Below, piece by piece: positions 33,741-42,655 of a DNA stretch of 64,000 nucleotides (the first letter of the stretch is position 1; every line of letters begins with the position of its first letter). Source of the DNA: JAEUJM01 sp044221555 (GTDB lineage Bacteria; Actinomycetota; Acidimicrobiia; Acidimicrobiales; DATDAH01); NCBI GenBank assembly GCA_044221555.1, contig JBGAOY010000005.1:186001-250000 (forward strand), in the 5' to 3' direction. Position numbers and translations under genes: made by a program. The notes under the pieces are model-generated. The model had not been told where the DNA came from and did no database searches. It saw only the letters and a list, made by a program, of their open reading frames with translations.

Positions 33741-34508
33741 ATGTGCCGACTGGCCGCCTACCTGGGCCCCCCCACCACGCTGCAGGCCCTGTTCGTCGAC
33801 CCGCCCCACGGCCTGGCCCACCAGGCCTGGGCGCCGGAGCGCCAGGCCAGTGGCACCGTCAACGCCGACGGGTTCGGCGTCGGCTGGTACGACCTCGACC
33901 GCCGGCCCGAACCGGGGGTGCACCGCACCACCACACCGATGTGGGCCGACCGCTCCTTCGCCAGCTTCTCGGGCATCGTGGCCACCACCGCCGCACTGGC
34001 ACTCGTGCGCGGCGCCACCGCACCCGCGCCCACCGAGGCGAGCGGTACCCCACCGTTCACCCGGGGCCGCTGGCTGTTCGGCCACAACGGGGCGGTGGAG
34101 GGCTTCCGCGACGGTGTGGGCGCCCGCCTGCGTCGCCTGCTCACCGTGGAGCAGGAGTCGGCCATCCTGGGAGCCGCCGACTCGGAGGTGTTGTTCCACC
34201 TCGTCCTGGCCCGGCTCGACGCCGGCCGGGCCCCCGCCGACGCGCTCGTCGACGTGGTGCGGACGGTCGAGGGACTGTCGGGAGGGCGCCTCAACCTGGT
34301 GCTCACCGACGGGACCGCGCTGGCCGCCACCCGGGTGGGCGACTCGCTCTGGAGATGGGCCGACGGCGAGCGGGCCATCATCGCCTCCGAGCCGTTCGAC
34401 GAGCGGCCGGGATGGACCGAGGTGCCCGACCGGTCGGTGGTCGGCGCCGTCGCCGGTGCCACCACCGACACCCCGCTCGACACCCTGCCCCCGGGCCCGT
34501 CGTGGTGA
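33741..34508 (+). CDS. egtC: Gamma-glutamyl hercynylcysteine sulfoxide amidohydrolase EgtC
   Basis: A 255-residue class II glutamine-amidotransferase-fold hydrolase. Met removal would expose the nucleophile Cys2 (MCRLAAYLGP). GTVNADGFGVGWY, FGHNGAVEGFRD and AADSEVLFHLVLARL are typical. It removes glutamate from the EgtB product. It begins eight bases after the egtB stop. The gap to egtD is 108 bases. Confidence 0.92.
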   Translation: MCRLAAYLGPPTTLQALFVDPPHGLAHQAWAPERQASGTVNADGFGVGWYDLDRRPEPGVHRTTTPMWADRSFASFSGIVATTAALALVRGATAPAPTEASGTPPFTRGRWLFGHNGAVEGFRDGVGARLRRLLTVEQESAILGAADSEVLFHLVLARLDAGRAPADALVDVVRTVEGLSGGRLNLVLTDGTALAATRVGDSLWRWADGERAIIASEPFDERPGWTEVPDRSVVGAVAGATTDTPLDTLPPGPSW

Positions 34509-34616
34509 GCCACCGGGATCAGGCCGAGTGACCGCCCGAGCCGGGATCCGACCGCGTACGACCCCTCGCCGCCGACCGCCCACCCGACCCGCACGCCGAC
34601 GAAAAGAGCCCCTCGC

Positions 34617-35603
34617 GTGACCACCCCCACGAGCACCTCGGCGATCTCGGTCGAGGTTCACCTGCAGCCCGCCGACCTCGCCGCGGCCCTGCGCGCCGAC
34701 GTGCGCGCCGGGCTCACCGCCTCGCCCAAGGAGCTGCCGCCGAAGTGGTTCTACGACCATCGCGGCTCCGAGCTGTTCGACGAGATCACCCGTCTCGACG
34801 AGTACTACCCCACCCGGCGCGAGCGGGAGATCCTGCGGCGCGAGGCCGGCGCCATCGCGCGCTTCGGCGCCGACACCCTGGTGGAGCTGGGCTCCGGCTC
34901 GTCCGACAAGACCCGCATCCTGCTCGACGCCATGGTCCGCGACGGCCGGCTCACCCGCTACGTGCCGTTCGACGTCAGCGAGGCCTTCCTGCGCGAGTCG
35001 GCGGCCACCCTGGCCACCGAGTACCCCACCGTGGGCATCCACGCGGTCGTGGGCGACTTCGAACGCCACCTGCGCACGCTGCCCGGCGGCGGCCGCCGCC
35101 TGGTGGCCTTCCTGGGGGGCACCATCGGCAACCTGGCACCCGCCGAGCGCCGGGTGTTCCTGGCCGAGATGGCCTCGGTGCTCAGCCCCGGGGACGGCCT
35201 CCTGCTGGGCACCGACCTGGTGAAGGACCCCGAGCGCCTGGTGCGGGCCTACGACGACGCCCGGGGGGTCACCGCCGCGTTCGACAAGAACGTGCTGGCG
35301 GTGATCAACCGCGAACTCGGCGCCGACTTCGACCTCGACGCCTTCGACCACGTGGCCCGCTGGGATGGCGACGCCGAGTGGATCGAGATGCTGCTCCGAT
35401 CCACCCGGGACCAGCAGGTGCACGTGACCGCCCTGGGCCTCGAGGTCGACCTGGCCGCCGGCGAGGAGGTACGCACCGAGATCAGCGCCAAGTTCCGCCG
35501 AGACGGCATCGCCGGCGAGCTCGAAGCAGCGGGCCTCACCCTCGACCGATGGTGGACCGACGCCGCCGGCGACTTCGCCCTCAGCCTCAGCGTCGTTCGG
35601 TGA
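34617..35603 (+). CDS. egtD: L-histidine N-alpha-methyltransferase EgtD
   Basis: SAM-dependent enzyme that trimethylates histidine to hercynine, the first committed step. 328 residues, normal length. Motifs include SPKELPPKWFYDHRGSELFDEITRLDEYYPTRREREIL, TLVELGSGSSDKTRILLDAM (SAM site), VGDFERHL, LVAFLGGTIGNL and LLLGTDLVKDPERLVRAYDD. The C-terminus DFALSLSVVR overlaps tail-to-tail by 17 bases with the methyltransferase on the other strand. Confidence 0.95.
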   Translation: MTTPTSTSAISVEVHLQPADLAAALRADVRAGLTASPKELPPKWFYDHRGSELFDEITRLDEYYPTRREREILRREAGAIARFGADTLVELGSGSSDKTRILLDAMVRDGRLTRYVPFDVSEAFLRESAATLATEYPTVGIHAVVGDFERHLRTLPGGGRRLVAFLGGTIGNLAPAERRVFLAEMASVLSPGDGLLLGTDLVKDPERLVRAYDDARGVTAAFDKNVLAVINRELGADFDLDAFDHVARWDGDAEWIEMLLRSTRDQQVHVTALGLEVDLAAGEEVRTEISAKFRRDGIAGELEAAGLTLDRWWTDAAGDFALSLSVVR

Positions 35604-36486
35604 CCGGCCGCTTCCGCAGGATGAACGCGGTCTGGGTGTGGTAGGCCGCGTCGAGCACCTGCACCACCTCGAGCACCTCGCCCCAGCTCTTCCGCAGGTG
35701 GTCGCGGTCGAAGTAGACCATCGCGTCCTTGTTCGACCGGTCGATCGACACCATCGAGAGGTCGTCCCCGAGCCGCCCCAGCAGCTCCCGGTTCTCGGCG
35801 GCCATCTCGTTGGTCCAGTGCCCGTCGTCGGTCTGGGCCTGCGCGAGGCGTACGTACTCCTGGTCCTGGACCGTGAGGTAGAGGAATCCCCCCGGCCGGG
35901 TGACGCGTCGCAGCTCGAGCAACCAGGTCTTGGCCAGCTCGGAGATGTGGGTGAACACCGAACCGGCGTAGACGAGATCGAAGGTGCCGTCCTCGAACGG
36001 CAGGTGCGGGAAGGTCGAGCAGGGGGCGAAGCGCAACGGCGGGCTGAGGTTGGCCTCGCACCAGGCGATCGACTCGGCGTTGATGTCCACCCCCCACACC
36101 TCGTGCCGGGTGGCATGGTCGGCGAGGTGCCGGATGAGTCGACCGCCGCCGACGCCGAGCTCGAGCACGCTCCCCCACTGGTCGGGTGGGTAGCCGGCGG
36201 CGCGCAGCGCCTCTCGCATCCCGTCGAAGTGCTCGTCGCCCACCACGACGTAGTCGTCGGGGTCGTCGACCTCGCGGAGGTGGTTCGGCGGCAGCGGGAG
36301 CCCGTCCGGGGCGAGCGAGGTGGAGCGCGTCGACGACACCGTCAGCGTCGCCGACTGGGGGTCGATCGGCATCACCTTGGCCACGATGGACGGTGACCGA
36401 CGGATCGCGTCGTCGACCTCGTGGCGACTCAGCCGCTCGAGCGGCCCGCGCAGCCGGGTCCTGATGAATCGACGGGCGGAAGGCAC
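35587..36486 (-). CDS. Class I SAM methyltransferase within the egt locus
   Basis: A 299-residue methyltransferase of unknown target. The SAM motif is SVLELGVGGGRLIRHLADHA, followed by VWGVDINAESIAWCEANL, FEDGTFDLVYAGSVFTHISE and VTRPGGFLYLTVQDQ (Methyltransf_11/25 type). GTG 36486 is six bases after a TACCAT box; the frame upstream is just extension. It lies between egtD and the egtE-like gene, on the same strand as the latter. Not a canonical ergothioneine enzyme; it may be unrelated. Confidence 0.82.
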   Translation of the reverse strand: MPSARRFIRTRLRGPLERLSRHEVDDAIRRSPSIVAKVMPIDPQSATLTVSSTRSTSLAPDGLPLPPNHLREVDDPDDYVVVGDEHFDGMREALRAAGYPPDQWGSVLELGVGGGRLIRHLADHATRHEVWGVDINAESIAWCEANLSPPLRFAPCSTFPHLPFEDGTFDLVYAGSVFTHISELAKTWLLELRRVTRPGGFLYLTVQDQEYVRLAQAQTDDGHWTNEMAAENRELLGRLGDDLSMVSIDRSNKDAMVYFDRDHLRKSWGEVLEVVQVLDAAYHTQTAFILRKRPVTERR

Positions 36487-36492
36487 CGGGCG

Positions 36493-36498
36493 ATGGTA
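36493..36498 (-). promoter_or_regulatory. -10 box for the methyltransferase
   Basis: TACCAT on the minus strand six bases before GTG 36486. Confidence 0.5.
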
Positions 36499-36514
36499 GT
36501 GGCGAGTGTCAGCG

Positions 36515-37696
36515 CTACTGGGTGAGGCCGCCCACCACGTCGACCAGGCGGTCGACCTCCTGCTGGGTGTTGTAGTAGTGCACCGAGGCTCGCACCATGT
36601 CGTCGAGGCCACGGTCGGCGAGGTCCCACCGGCTCGACGTGACTGCCGTGACCGACGTGTTGATCTGGGCCTCGCGCAGCGCCTGCGACACGTCGGCCGC
36701 GGCCCAGCCGTCGACCGTGAAGGTGACGATGCCGCACCGGCGCAGGCCCCGGTCGTGCACCGCCACCCCGTCCACGTCGCTCAGCGCGGCACGCAGGCCG
36801 GCGGCCAGTGAGGTCACCCGCTCGGCGATCGCGTCGAGCCCCAGGTCGAGCGCGTAGTCCATCGCGGCGACGAGCCCGAGCTTGGCCGCGATGCCCGTTT
36901 CCCAGAGCTCGAAGCGGCGGGCACCGGGTCGCACCTCGTAGCCGCGCTCGGTGGTCCAGGTCGCACCGAACAGGTCGAGCGCCGGCGGCTCGACCTGTTC
37001 GATGGCCCGATCGGACATCCAGAGGAAGCCCGTGCCGCGAGGCCCGCGCAGGAACTTGCGGCCCGTGGCGCACAGCACGTCGCAGCCGATGGCGGACACG
37101 TCGACGGGGAGTTGCCCCACCGACTGGCAGGCGTCGAGCAGGTAGAGCACGCCGGCCTCCCGGGCCACCGCGCCGATCTCCTCGGCCGGGTTGACGAGCC
37201 CGCCCTGGGTGGGCACGTGCACGGCCGCCACCAGCTTCACCCGGTCGTCCAGCAGGTCGCGCAGGGCGTCGACCGAGAACTGGCCGTGCTCGTCGTCGGG
37301 GACCACCTCGATCGTCGCGCCGGTGCGCTGCGCCACCTGCAGCATGGCGATGACGTTGCTGGCGTACTCGGCCTTCGACACCAGGAGGCGGTCGCCCGGT
37401 TGGAGGCGGATGCCGTAGAAGGCGACGTCCCAGGCCCGGGTGGCGCTGTCGGTGAATGCGATCTGGGCGGGGTGGCCGTTGACCAGCTGGGCCGCGACCT
37501 CGTAGAAGCGGTCGAGGCCCTCGGCGCGGATGGCCGCGGCCTCGTAGCCGCCGACGCGGGCCTCGAGCCAGAGGTGGTCGGTCATGGCATCGAGCACCTG
37601 GCGTGGCGGGAGGGCGGCGCCGGCGTTGTTGAAGTGGGTCACGTGGGCGACGCCCGGCGTGTCGTGGCGCACCCGGGCCAGGTCGATGGCAGCCAT
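36515..37696 (-). CDS. egtE: PLP-dependent class V aminotransferase-fold lyase, EgtE-like
   Basis: A 393-residue enzyme of the NifS/isopenicillin-N-epimerase-like group. The N-terminus HFNNAGAALPPRQVLDAM, the segment YLLDACQSVGQLPVDVSAIGCDVLCATGRKFLRGPRGTGFLW with the PLP Lys in TGRKFLRGP, and YVRPGARRFELWETG-like text are seen. In ergothioneine loci this fold is EgtE, which cleaves hercynylcysteine sulfoxide to ergothioneine. Location beside egtABCD supports that role, though related lyases with other jobs exist. ATG 37696 is chosen; the longer frame adds non-family residues. A TACACA box lies eight bases upstream. Confidence 0.78.
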   Translation of the reverse strand: MAAIDLARVRHDTPGVAHVTHFNNAGAALPPRQVLDAMTDHLWLEARVGGYEAAAIRAEGLDRFYEVAAQLVNGHPAQIAFTDSATRAWDVAFYGIRLQPGDRLLVSKAEYASNVIAMLQVAQRTGATIEVVPDDEHGQFSVDALRDLLDDRVKLVAAVHVPTQGGLVNPAEEIGAVAREAGVLYLLDACQSVGQLPVDVSAIGCDVLCATGRKFLRGPRGTGFLWMSDRAIEQVEPPALDLFGATWTTERGYEVRPGARRFELWETGIAAKLGLVAAMDYALDLGLDAIAERVTSLAAGLRAALSDVDGVAVHDRGLRRCGIVTFTVDGWAAADVSQALREAQINTSVTAVTSSRWDLADRGLDDMVRASVHYYNTQQEVDRLVDVVGGLTQ

Positions 37697-37826
37697 GGGG
37701 ACGATGTGTAGCAGCACGCCCCGACTCGCGGTGCCGCGAGTCGGCGGTGTGGTCTCCCTCAACTCGCCACGACGCCCACCGATGAGTATCCCAAGTGTCT
37801 CCGGACGATCGAGGTAGCCCGTGTTG

Positions 37827-39605
37827 ATGGTCGCGATTGGTCTCGCAGTGGTCGCGTCGGTCGCGGGCCTGCTGGCCTACCGGGAGCACGGCGCTCGGGC
37901 TCGCCTCGAGGCCGAGCTCAACCAGTTGGCCCATCACGACCGTCTCACCGGGCTACCGAACCGCTCGGTGCTCGAGACGTGGGTCACCGACTGCCTCGCG
38001 GCGTCACGTCGCAACACCGCCCGCGCCGCGATCATGATCATCGACCTCGATCGCTTCAAGGGCATCAACGACACCTACGGCGCCGCGGTGGGCGACGAGT
38101 TGATGCGGGCGATCGTGGCCCGGCTGCGCACGGTCCTGCGGCCCGCCGACAAGCTGGTCCGCAACGCCGGCACCCAGTTCGTCATGCTGTGCCCCGAGAT
38201 CCCCGACTCCACGAGCGCACAGCAATTGGCCAGCCGGGTGATCGGCGCCATCCAGACCCCCTTCCAGGTGGACCAGGACCTCATCTCGATGAACGCATGT
38301 GTCGGCCTCACGGTGACCGACGAGCGCCTCAGCGACGTGAGCTCGGTGCTGCTCGACGCCGAGGTGGCCCTGCACAAGGCCAAGGAGGACGGGCCGGGCA
38401 CCATCGCCATGTTCGAGCAGTCCATGCACGCCCGCCTCACCCCCGCGAACGCCGGCCGCCGCCTCACCGAGGCCCTCGAGCGGGGCGAGTTCCAGCTGCT
38501 GTACATGCCGATCATCTCGCTGGAGACCAATCGGATGACCGGGGTCGAGGCGCTGATCCGCTGGCTCGATCCCGAGCGCGGCCTGATCAGCCCGGGTGAG
38601 TTCCTTCCGGCCATGGAGGAGACCGGCCTGATCGTGCCGGTGGGCGAATGGGTCCTGAACGAGGCCTGCCGCCAGGCGCGCGCCTGGCAGGCCGCCTACC
38701 CCCAACTGGGCAGCATCGACATCACCGTCAACGTGTCGGCCCGCCAGGTCGCCCAGAGCGACTTCCTCGAGGTGCTGGCCGAGGCCGTCCGGTGCCCCGA
38801 TGGCGGGAGCCCGCCGCAACTGTGCCTCGAGGTGTCGGAAGCGGCCCTGCGCTACGACCTCGACTCGGCCTGGACCATGCTCCGCCAGGCCAAGGAACTG
38901 GGCATCACCTTGGCCCTCGACGACTTCGGCAGCGGTTCCTCGTCGATCCAGTCGGTGCGCACGTTCCGCTCCGACGTCATGAAGATCGACCGCTGCTTCA
39001 TCGCGGGCCTGGGCATGGCCCGCGAGGACACGGCCATCGTCGAGCTCATGATCGCCCTGGCCAACGAACTGGGCATGATCACCGTGGCCGAGGGCGTCGA
39101 GACCCCCGAGCAGCTGGAGGCGCTGCGGAAGCTGAAGTGCCACCGGGCCCAGGGCTACCTGTTCGGTCACCCCGTGCCACCCCAGGTGATCGAGGACATG
39201 CTCTACGACATCTCGCTCACCAGGACCCATGCGCCGGCCGCCACGGCCCTGCCCCAGCGTGACCCCGCCGTCGCCGCGGGCCCCGCCGAGGTGCTGTTGC
39301 CGGCCGCGGAGGCCGCGGCCGCCGCCACCCCGCTGCCGACCCGTTCGCCGACGGTCGACATCCCGGTCCACTCCCCGGCCGCCTGGCCCGGTGGCGACAC
39401 CAGGGCGCCCGCGGCGGCGGCTGCGAACGGTGCCGACCCCACCCCGGACGCGCCGGTGCACCGCGACGCCCCCCGCCCCCACCAGCCCCAGCCCCTCATG
39501 GCCCCCCGCCGCAAGGCCGGCGCCGCCGCGGCGGTCGCCGCCACCGGCACGGTGGTGCCCCCGGTCAGCCGGGTCCCCCGCCGGCGCTCCGAGCTCGCCG
39601 GCTGA
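37827..39605 (+). CDS. Membrane GGDEF-EAL protein with degenerate GGDEF, intact EAL
   Basis: A 592-residue c-di-GMP protein. One N-terminal helix (MVAIGLAVVASVAGLLAY) anchors it. The GGDEF domain (about 35-195) keeps HHDRLTGLPNRSVLE but its signature is NAGTQF, so cyclase activity is unlikely. The EAL domain (about 210-460) keeps EALIRW, NVSARQ, LEVSEA, LDDFGSGSSS, KIDRCF, AEGVE and QGYLFG, so it should hydrolyse c-di-GMP. The last 130 residues are a Pro/Ala-rich tail. ATG 37827 follows TAGCCC by six bases; the overlapping GTG 37821 is less likely. Confidence 0.87.
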   Translation: MVAIGLAVVASVAGLLAYREHGARARLEAELNQLAHHDRLTGLPNRSVLETWVTDCLAASRRNTARAAIMIIDLDRFKGINDTYGAAVGDELMRAIVARLRTVLRPADKLVRNAGTQFVMLCPEIPDSTSAQQLASRVIGAIQTPFQVDQDLISMNACVGLTVTDERLSDVSSVLLDAEVALHKAKEDGPGTIAMFEQSMHARLTPANAGRRLTEALERGEFQLLYMPIISLETNRMTGVEALIRWLDPERGLISPGEFLPAMEETGLIVPVGEWVLNEACRQARAWQAAYPQLGSIDITVNVSARQVAQSDFLEVLAEAVRCPDGGSPPQLCLEVSEAALRYDLDSAWTMLRQAKELGITLALDDFGSGSSSIQSVRTFRSDVMKIDRCFIAGLGMAREDTAIVELMIALANELGMITVAEGVETPEQLEALRKLKCHRAQGYLFGHPVPPQVIEDMLYDISLTRTHAPAATALPQRDPAVAAGPAEVLLPAAEAAAAATPLPTRSPTVDIPVHSPAAWPGGDTRAPAAAAANGADPTPDAPVHRDAPRPHQPQPLMAPRRKAGAAAAVAATGTVVPPVSRVPRRRSELAG

Positions 39606-39679
39606 CCCCGCGTCCCACCTGGCGGGCCGCCCCGCCGCCCCGCCGCCCCGGCGGCCGTTCGCCGCGGGCGCCCCTTGCC

Positions 39680-39685
39680 TAGGGT
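39680..39685 (+). promoter_or_regulatory. -10 box for the zinc-ribbon protein
   Basis: TAGGGT six bases before ATG 39692. Confidence 0.55.
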
Positions 39686-39691
39686 TTCGCC

Positions 39692-40903
39692 ATGGCCACG
39701 GTGGCGGAGCAGATCGAGGCGCTCGCCGAGCAGCACCTGGACTCGCGCGACCGTCGGAAGGTCCGCCGTGCACTCGACGCGGTCCCCTCCCTGCTGGTCG
39801 AGGGCACCAAGATCGTCCTGCTCTCCGACGGCGTGTACGGCGACGTGACCGGTCTGCTGGTGGTCACTGCCGGGAACCTGCTGTTCGTGGCCGAAGCCCT
39901 CGCTGACGTGGTGTGGGAGGAGCCGCGTTCCGAGGTGCGTCGCGTCCAGGTGGTCGGCGGCGTGACCGGCTCGGACCTGCTGGTGACGACCGCGGCGGAG
40001 ACCCATCGCTTCGCCTCGGTGGGAGGGCCCGTATGGGCGGTGGAACTGGCCACGGCCATCGACCCCCACTTCGAACCCCGCGAGCATCTGGACCAGGCCG
40101 CCGACCGGCCGATGCCGCTCTGGTGCCCCGCCTGCGGGGCCGAGTTCATCGCGGGCCGCGTGTGCGCCGACTGCTGTACGGCCCTGCTGGCCACCCTCCC
40201 CGACGACGGTGGCCAGCCGCTCCCCACGGTCCCGACGGACGGCCGTGGTCGCGAGCCTGAGGAGCCCTCGTACGACGATCGGGTGCCACGCCGCGAGGAT
40301 CTGGGCACAGTGCCGGCGTCGCCCGAGACGGTCCTGCAGGAGGTCTCGTCGGCGCTGTCGCTCCTGGCCCACCACCACGTGAGCGCGGGGGCGCCCGGCG
40401 CCCTCATCGTCGACAGGGAGTACTGGGCCTGGTGGCGGATCGTCCTGGCGGTCGTCCTCTTCCCGATCGGCCTCCTGGCCCTCACCGCCAGAGACCGCTC
40501 CTCGACCACCGTGATCGCCCGCCGGGGCGCGTCCGACCACGAGACCGCGGTGGCACTGTCGGGCATCATCTCGCCGTCAGTGCTGCTGTGCATCGAAGAG
40601 GTCGTCGACGACCTGCGCAACGCTTCCGGCGACGACGCCGTCATCTACGCGTTCGACACCTGGACCCCGTCCGAGCGGGAGGACCTCGCGGTGCGCCTCG
40701 TCCGCGACGCCATCCCCCACACCTGGAACGGAACCGACCTCGCCGTCCCGGTCGCCCACGAGGCGGCGGTCGACGCCATCACCGACACGATCGCCGCCGA
40801 CACTGGTGCAAGGACGCGGCGCTGCCCGGCGTGCGGGCATGCCGTCGCTGCCGGCAAGCACTTCTGCACCCAGTGCGGCACGCCCCTGGATCAGGCGACC
40901 TGA
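39692..40903 (+). CDS. Zinc-ribbon membrane-associated protein, function unknown
   Basis: A 403-residue protein. Residues 20-125 look like a PH/GRAM-type beta domain (IVLLSDGVYGDVTGLLVVTAGNLLFVAEAL). A zinc ribbon lies near 143-162 (WCPACGAEFIAGRVCADCC), a hydrophobic hairpin near 246-263 (WWRIVLAVVLFPIGLLAL), and a second zinc ribbon at the C-terminus (CPACGHAVAAGKHFCTQCG). No enzyme motif seen. A clear leaderless promoter supports the start. It ends at the border of a lower-GC accessory patch. Confidence 0.72.
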   Translation: MATVAEQIEALAEQHLDSRDRRKVRRALDAVPSLLVEGTKIVLLSDGVYGDVTGLLVVTAGNLLFVAEALADVVWEEPRSEVRRVQVVGGVTGSDLLVTTAAETHRFASVGGPVWAVELATAIDPHFEPREHLDQAADRPMPLWCPACGAEFIAGRVCADCCTALLATLPDDGGQPLPTVPTDGRGREPEEPSYDDRVPRREDLGTVPASPETVLQEVSSALSLLAHHHVSAGAPGALIVDREYWAWWRIVLAVVLFPIGLLALTARDRSSTTVIARRGASDHETAVALSGIISPSVLLCIEEVVDDLRNASGDDAVIYAFDTWTPSEREDLAVRLVRDAIPHTWNGTDLAVPVAHEAAVDAITDTIAADTGARTRRCPACGHAVAAGKHFCTQCGTPLDQAT

Positions 40904-41137
40904 CACTGCGGGACCGCAGCCTGACGCCGCCGGCGGCGTGCCAGGCGACTCGCTGCGCCGCTTGCACTGGGTGCGAGGCGGCGGCGCCTTCGGGCACCCG
41001 TGATCGTCGTCGACCGTCGCGTTGCCAACACCGGACCTGGCACAAGGAAGCTGCAACCGGCGGTGGAGAGGATGAACCATGCTCCGAGCAGCTGCCCACA
41101 GCAGGATCGCTGACCTGACGATCGCCTGCTGTTCGAC

Positions 41138-41746
41138 GTGACACTGCTCGGCGAGCTGGCGCCGAGTGAATCGACAGCACGCCGACGACGTGCCACGCCC
41201 TCACCCGCTGGCAGCGAGGCCCTTCCGACCACGGGCTGTCTGCTCACAGCCGCAGGTTGTACATGTACTGGCTGTGGTCGTCGCCACCCGTTGGTTGTGA
41301 AAGGGCAGCTACGTGACTGCTACGCAAGCGAGAGATGCGTCCGCGGCTATGGTCACAGATGGTGGGCATTCGCTAGGCAGTGTGGGCAACGCGACAAGGC
41401 AAACGCGAGAGCAAAATGGTTGGTGTCAATGGATACAGGCTCACGGGCACTGGCGTTCGTGAGTAAGAAGGCCGTGAGCAAGTGGGCGGGTCGCGGGTCA
41501 CGACCTCGGCCCGCGATCCTCACTCAGCCAAGCGACGCTCTGGACAAATTCGCGGCAGATGAAGTCAATGCGATCCGGTCGCTGTACTGCGTCGTAGGCA
41601 CGCCGAGGTCCGACGTCGAGTCAGAGGTGCAGTCGAGTGATGACGAGATCGAGATCGACTGCAACTCTGCCATCGCCAACATGCCCGAAGAAGTCCGCTG
41701 GACCGTTCATCAGGATCGTCGGGCGTACCTAGAACAGGAACCGTGA
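41138..41746 (+). CDS. Possible Cys-rich zinc-binding protein in a lower-GC patch
   Basis: A tentative 202-residue gene. The middle has a cysteine- and aromatic-rich stretch (CTCTGCGRRHPLVVKGQLRDCYASERCVRGYGHRWW…CGQRDK) that could bind zinc, followed by a less ordered acidic C-terminus. Its TGA overlaps the start of the following lipoprotein gene by one base (TGATG), which favours coding. The first 35 residues look like background frame, so the true start may be further in. Bases here are clearly lower in GC than neighbours. No family recognised. Confidence 0.4.
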   Translation: MTLLGELAPSESTARRRRATPSPAGSEALPTTGCLLTAAGCTCTGCGRRHPLVVKGQLRDCYASERCVRGYGHRWWAFARQCGQRDKANARAKWLVSMDTGSRALAFVSKKAVSKWAGRGSRPRPAILTQPSDALDKFAADEVNAIRSLYCVVGTPRSDVESEVQSSDDEIEIDCNSAIANMPEEVRWTVHQDRRAYLEQEP

Positions 41747-42456
41747 TGCGTCGATGGCTCGTGCTCGTCGTCCCGTCGCTCCTGCTGCTCGCCGTTTCGT
41801 GCTCAAGTAGCGGCGACACACCAGAACGTGCGCAAACCGTGGAGCAGACCACGAGCTCGGCGACTGAATCGACGACAACGACGGAGGCGGCTCTTGACCC
41901 GGCCACGATCACCGAGGAGCAGCTTCAAGGCACGCTCCTGACCCTCGAGGACATGCCGACCGGGTATTCGCCGCTCCCAGAAGACGACGGTGAACCGTCA
42001 GACCTGTTCTGCGACGGGCGCGACCCCGGCGATGAAGTCGACGAACACGTCAGCGCAGACGCGCCCCTGTTCGCTCTGAACGCGACCACGGGGCCGATCA
42101 TCACTTCGATCGCTGGCGCCTACCCCAGCGACGAACAAGCCTCCGAGTTCATCGCGGCCTTCCTCAACGCGGCTCAACAATGCCCGGGCCCGTTCCCCAC
42201 ACCAGGCGACGAGAACGGGGGCACCACGACCATCGCACCGCTATCGTTCGGCAACTACGGCGACGAGGCCGCCGCAATACGCATCACTCTCGAAGGCGGG
42301 CTCCTGCCTGCCACCATCGACCTGGTGGACGTCAGGGTAGGACCCATCGTCTACGTGGTCGGCGAGATCACAACCGTTGGTGGAGCAGACATCCCCCAGT
42401 TCGAGGCGCTCATTCAGACCCAGCTCGAACGCACAACGGCGTTGCTCGATGGCTGA
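41746..42456 (+). CDS. Lipoprotein of unknown function
   Basis: A 236-residue lipoprotein: RRWLVLVVPSLLLLAVSCSSSG is a type II signal with the lipid-attached Cys. A Thr/Ser-rich linker follows and then a globular domain beginning ITEEQLQGTLLTLEDMPTGYSPLP, ending with a TIDLVDVRVGPIVYVVGEI beta region. The start resembles other actinobacterial lipoproteins of the sensor type, but no function is assigned. ATG 41746 overlaps the stop of the preceding frame; GTG 41743 is an alternative one codon earlier. Confidence 0.75.
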   Translation: MRRWLVLVVPSLLLLAVSCSSSGDTPERAQTVEQTTSSATESTTTTEAALDPATITEEQLQGTLLTLEDMPTGYSPLPEDDGEPSDLFCDGRDPGDEVDEHVSADAPLFALNATTGPIITSIAGAYPSDEQASEFIAAFLNAAQQCPGPFPTPGDENGGTTTIAPLSFGNYGDEAAAIRITLEGGLLPATIDLVDVRVGPIVYVVGEITTVGGADIPQFEALIQTQLERTTALLDG

Positions 42457-42524
42457 GGCAATCCGGAAGAAGGTCAGCAGGATCGTGCGCCCCTGCCTCG
42501 ACAGCGACAGCTGACACCGACATC

Positions 42525-42644
42525 GTGGCCGACCCAGCGCACGTTGCGGCCGTAATCGCCGATCCAGGTGGAGCATCCCTCTTCGGTCACCTCAACCTGA
42601 GCCACAGCAACTTGTCCGGGCAAGACCTCGGTTCGCGTCGCTAG
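42525..42644 (+). pseudogene. 5' part of a pentapeptide-repeat gene, cut off by a frameshift
   Basis: This frame ends in HLNLSHSNLSGQDL, clear pentapeptide-repeat spacing, then reads into a TAG at 42642. The next frame resumes the same five-residue rhythm as RFASL-ARADM-TGINL-IEADL. Moving back one base at 42629 joins SGQDL to RFASL exactly, so one base has apparently been lost (or a -1 shift is used). GTG 42525 is a possible start. Confidence 0.55.
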
Positions 42645-42655
42645 CGCGAGCGGAC

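Noticed and set aside
33678..36116. 812-codon minus-strand open frame across egtC and egtD
   Set aside because: A GC-driven shadow; its product is low-complexity and the overlapping plus-strand genes are clear family members.
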